DNA of 64,000 nt. Origin: Pseudodesulfovibrio aespoeensis Aspo-2 (GTDB lineage: Bacteria; Desulfobacterota; Desulfovibrionia; Desulfovibrionales; Desulfovibrionaceae). The translations under genes and the position numbers were made by a program. This document shows positions 61,949 to 64,000 of the stretch, piece after piece (positions within the stretch are counted from its first letter, which is position 1; each line of letters starts with the position of its first letter). The notes under the pieces are model-generated. The model worked only from the letters and a program-made list of their open reading frames with translations. It searched no databases and was not told the DNA's origin. The DNA lies in NCBI RefSeq assembly GCF_000176915.2, contig NC_014844.1:124001-188000 (forward strand), read 5' to 3'.

Positions 61949-62728
61949 TCAAAATCCGATGATCCGCCCGTTGTCGTTGTAGACCCAGAAGCTGTCGTCC
62001 TTGGCATTGCCCACCAGGGTGATGCCGGTCTTGCGCGCCAGTTCCACCGAAAAATTGGTGGCCACCGCCGTGGAGACCAGGATGGGCACGCCGATGCGCA
62101 CCACCTTGAGCAGGATCTCCGAGGCCACGCGCCCGGTGGAGACGATCAGCTTGTCGTCCACCGGCACGTTGTCCAGAAAGCACTGGCCGCAGAGCATGTC
62201 GATGGCGTTGTGCCGCCCGATGTCCTCGCGGAACAGGAGCATCTCGTCGGGCGTGCACAAGGAGGAATTGTGGCACCCGCGCGTTTCGTTGTAAAGGGTC
62301 GATCGGGAGTGCAGCTCGCGGACCAGGGCCAGGATCTGGTCGGGCGTGATCCGGATGTCGCCCCCCAGCCGCCGCTTGGACACGGTCTGGACGTTGCGCC
62401 CGAAATTGGTGCCCTTGCCGCAGCCCGAGGTGATGGACCGCTCCATGATCCGGTTCTCCCACGGGTCGTGGCAGGTCTCCACCTCGGCCACCAGCCGCTG
62501 GTCGTCCCGGCGCACGGTCAGGTCCGTGATCTGGTCCGGACTGGTGATGAAGGCGTCGGACTTGAGGAATCCGACCGCGAGATATTCCGGATACTTGGCG
62601 GTGCAGAGCAGGGTCACCACCTCGCGCCCGTTGAGCATGATGGTCAGGGGTATTTCGCTGATGGAAGCGATGGGCTTGCGTGTGAAACCCTGCCTGTATT
62701 CGTGAACGTCGTAATTCTGGGAATCCAT
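61949..62728 (-). CDS. fdhD: sulfurtransferase FdhD for formate dehydrogenase
   Basis: 259 residues. FdhD carries sulfur from a cysteine desulfurase to the bis-MGD cofactor of FDH. Seen: EIPLTIMLNGREVVTLLCT, YLAVGFLKSD, SGCGKGTNF (Cys region), REDIGRHNAIDMLCGQ and the SELARKTGITLVG-type end (ELARKTGITLVGNAKDD). ATG 62728 has GGGAGCG upstream. It is divergent from mobB and starts the fdhD-moeA operon. Confidence 0.94.
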   Translation of the reverse strand: MDSQNYDVHEYRQGFTRKPIASISEIPLTIMLNGREVVTLLCTAKYPEYLAVGFLKSDAFITSPDQITDLTVRRDDQRLVAEVETCHDPWENRIMERSITSGCGKGTNFGRNVQTVSKRRLGGDIRITPDQILALVRELHSRSTLYNETRGCHNSSLCTPDEMLLFREDIGRHNAIDMLCGQCFLDNVPVDDKLIVSTGRVASEILLKVVRIGVPILVSTAVATNFSVELARKTGITLVGNAKDDSFWVYNDNGRIIGF

Positions 62729-62863
62729 GGTTCGCTCCCTGTCGGCGCGGGCCAAACCCGGCGGACGTGGCTTTTTCAGTCTGCCTCGAGTATATGACCC
62801 CCAGGCGTGTCGGCGCAAAGAAGCGCCATTTCCCCCAGCTCTCACACTGACGAGGTTGTGCCC

Positions 62864-63415
62864 ATGTCCGTTCCCGTCATCTGCATTGTCGGCAAGAAAA
62901 AGTCAGGCAAGACGACCTTTATCGAAAAACTCCTGCCCGAGCTGGCGGCCCTGGGGCTGAGCGTGGGCACGGTCAAGCACGACGCCCACAGTTTCGAGAT
63001 GGACCGCGAGGGCAAGGACTCCTGGCGGCACCGGCAGGCCGGGGCGGCCACGGTGGCCGTGTCGTCGCCCACCCAGGTGGCGGTGATCAAGTCCGTGGAC
63101 CGCGAGATGTGGCTGCCCGAGCTGGCCGAGACCTTTTTTGCCGACCGGCATCTGGTGCTGGCCGAGGGCTATTTCCGCTCGGACATGCCCAAGATCGAGG
63201 TGTTCCGGGCCGAGGCCCACGCCGAGCCCCTGTGCGGCCCCCACAACAGCGGGGAGAAACGGCTTCTGGCCATGGTCACGGACGACCTCGCCGGTTCCGC
63301 CGATCCGGGCGTGCCGGTCTTCGGCCTGGACGAAGCCCCCCAGGTGGCCGCCTGGATCGCCCGCCGCTTCCACGGCTGGGTGCAGAGCGGTTTGTGGAGC
63401 GCGGAGCGCGATTAG
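62864..63415 (+). CDS. mobB: molybdopterin-guanine dinucleotide biosynthesis adapter MobB
   Basis: 183 residues. P-loop GKKKSGKTTFIEKLLPEL, VKHDAHSFEMDREGKDSWRHRQAGA and LVLAEGYFRSDMPKIEV are typical MobB motifs. It binds GTP and helps MobA form the MGD cofactor. ATG 62864 has CGAGG about 8 bases upstream. Stop codons of mobB and mobA interlock at 63412-63415. Confidence 0.93.
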   Translation: MSVPVICIVGKKKSGKTTFIEKLLPELAALGLSVGTVKHDAHSFEMDREGKDSWRHRQAGAATVAVSSPTQVAVIKSVDREMWLPELAETFFADRHLVLAEGYFRSDMPKIEVFRAEAHAEPLCGPHNSGEKRLLAMVTDDLAGSADPGVPVFGLDEAPQVAAWIARRFHGWVQSGLWSAERD

Positions 63416-64000
63416 GGGGTGTCCCCGGCGGCCATGCGGCGGGCCAGGTCCAGGTCGTCGGGCCGGTTGACGTTGAGGAACGAGACAAGGTCCGGGTCGC
63501 CGGGTCGAAGCTCGGCCACAGGCACCTCCCGGACCTGCACCCGGTCGAAGAAATCGATGATCTTGAAGTTTCCGTCCGCCAGCTGACGGGCGATGTGGGG
63601 CAGGCAGCGGCGGGAGTACACGGCGGTCAGGGGTTCGCGGTAGCCGTCCTCTTTCAGCGGCAGGACCACGTCGTCATCGGGCTCGACATGGGCCAGCAGC
63701 AGCCGGACCAGACCGGCCTGGAGAAAGGGGGCGTCGCAGGCGGCGAAAAAGCCGTGGCTGGTGGCCATGGCCTCAAGCCCGGTGTGGATGCCGGTCAGCG
63801 AGCTGCGCGCCTCGAATTGGTCCAGGGCCACGGGCAACCCCAGGTGCGCAAAGGGTTGGGCCTCGCGCGCGGCGATGATCACCTGGGGGAAGATGGGGCG
63901 GTACACGGCCAGCAGCCGCTCAATGATGGGCGTGCCGCCGATGTCGAGAAAGGCCTTGGCCACATGGCCCATGCGGCTGCCGATCCCGCCCGCCAGGATC
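63412..64000 (-). CDS. mobA: molybdenum cofactor guanylyltransferase MobA (5' end outside window)
   Basis: At least 195 residues. The frame stays open to the window edge and reads ILAGGIGSRMGHVAKAFLDIGG, the nucleotidyltransferase loop LAGGxxxRMG of MobA, so the start lies beyond 64000. An internal ATG at 63972 is not the start. Also seen: GFFAACDAPFLQAGLVRLL (metal-binding Asp) and NVNRPDDL at the end. It adds GMP to molybdopterin. Convergent with mobB. Confidence 0.92.
   Translation of the reverse strand, partial: ILAGGIGSRMGHVAKAFLDIGGTPIIERLLAVYRPIFPQVIIAAREAQPFAHLGLPVALDQFEARSSLTGIHTGLEAMATSHGFFAACDAPFLQAGLVRLLLAHVEPDDDVVLPLKEDGYREPLTAVYSRRCLPHIARQLADGNFKIIDFFDRVQVREVPVAELRPGDPDLVSFLNVNRPDDLDLARRMAAGDTP

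Noticed and set aside
1..64000. CRISPR arrays, tRNA and rRNA genes
   Set aside because: No regularly spaced identical repeats and no cloverleaf or rRNA-like sequence noticed on either strand while reading.

Overview
The window looks like chromosome from a Desulfovibrionaceae sulfate reducer (Desulfovibrio/Pseudodesulfovibrio type). The evidence is a soluble, Tat-exported, selenocysteine-containing formate dehydrogenase with only two subunits, many two-component genes, good sigma-54 promoters, and GC-rich, tightly packed genes with ATGA-type overlaps. This is an inference from gene content; no rRNA or tRNA gene was seen, so the species cannot be named.

Layout. 1-1065: right end of an ISAs1-type insertion sequence. 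1082-20380: a signalling island. It holds a chemotaxis receptor, a hybrid kinase, a kinase-regulator-kinase-regulator operon (5039-8522), a membrane-bound AAA+ activator with an altered sigma-54 contact loop (11134-13686), and a sigma-54-type operon (13895-20380) with a universal stress protein, a TauE/SafE exporter, five small envelope proteins and a response regulator. It also holds two paralogous PEP-synthase-like proteins that keep the ATP-grasp and phospho-histidine domains but not the PEP barrel. Near-consensus -24/-12 promoters at 3016-3031, 3215-3230 and 13808-13823, a weaker one at 4967-4982, and repeated ATCGCGCAA boxes suggest one regulon. 20381-22143: a gene-poor, less GC-rich patch with an intact 709-bp IS1595-family element (19-bp inverted repeats, 8-bp target duplication).

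22144-26555: housekeeping genes mutM, murJ, a TrmN6-like methyltransferase and a Cys-rich fusion protein. 26836-30103: a four-gene overlapping operon that I read as a Rad50/SbcC-like ATPase split into two polypeptides (Walker A plus zinc hook in one, signature plus Walker B in the other), with an Mre11/SbcD-like nuclease and a small coiled-coil protein between them. This is the best candidate here for an undescribed system. 30091-32030: an Rhs toxin, a small membrane protein likely to be its immunity factor, and a truncated orphan Rhs core. 32181-36163: ftsX, ftsE, tex. 36278-43527: envelope genes, an NtrY-like kinase and its NtrX-like activator. The activator lies inside a 3.5-kb segment bracketed by about 400-bp inverted repeats.

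44072-48302: sirtuin, thioredoxin 2, thioesterase, a TIM-barrel protein, a small hypothetical and a CBS-ACT protein. 48628-52606: a lipoprotein receptor, kinase and REC-STAS operon. 52706-53845: two exported thiol proteins. 54102-64000: formate dehydrogenase fdhBA (in-frame UGA at 57288-57290), a transposase-like gene directly behind fdhE, then fdhE, moeA, fdhD, mobB and mobA. Together these make, load and sulfurate the Mo/W-bis-MGD cofactor of the enzyme.
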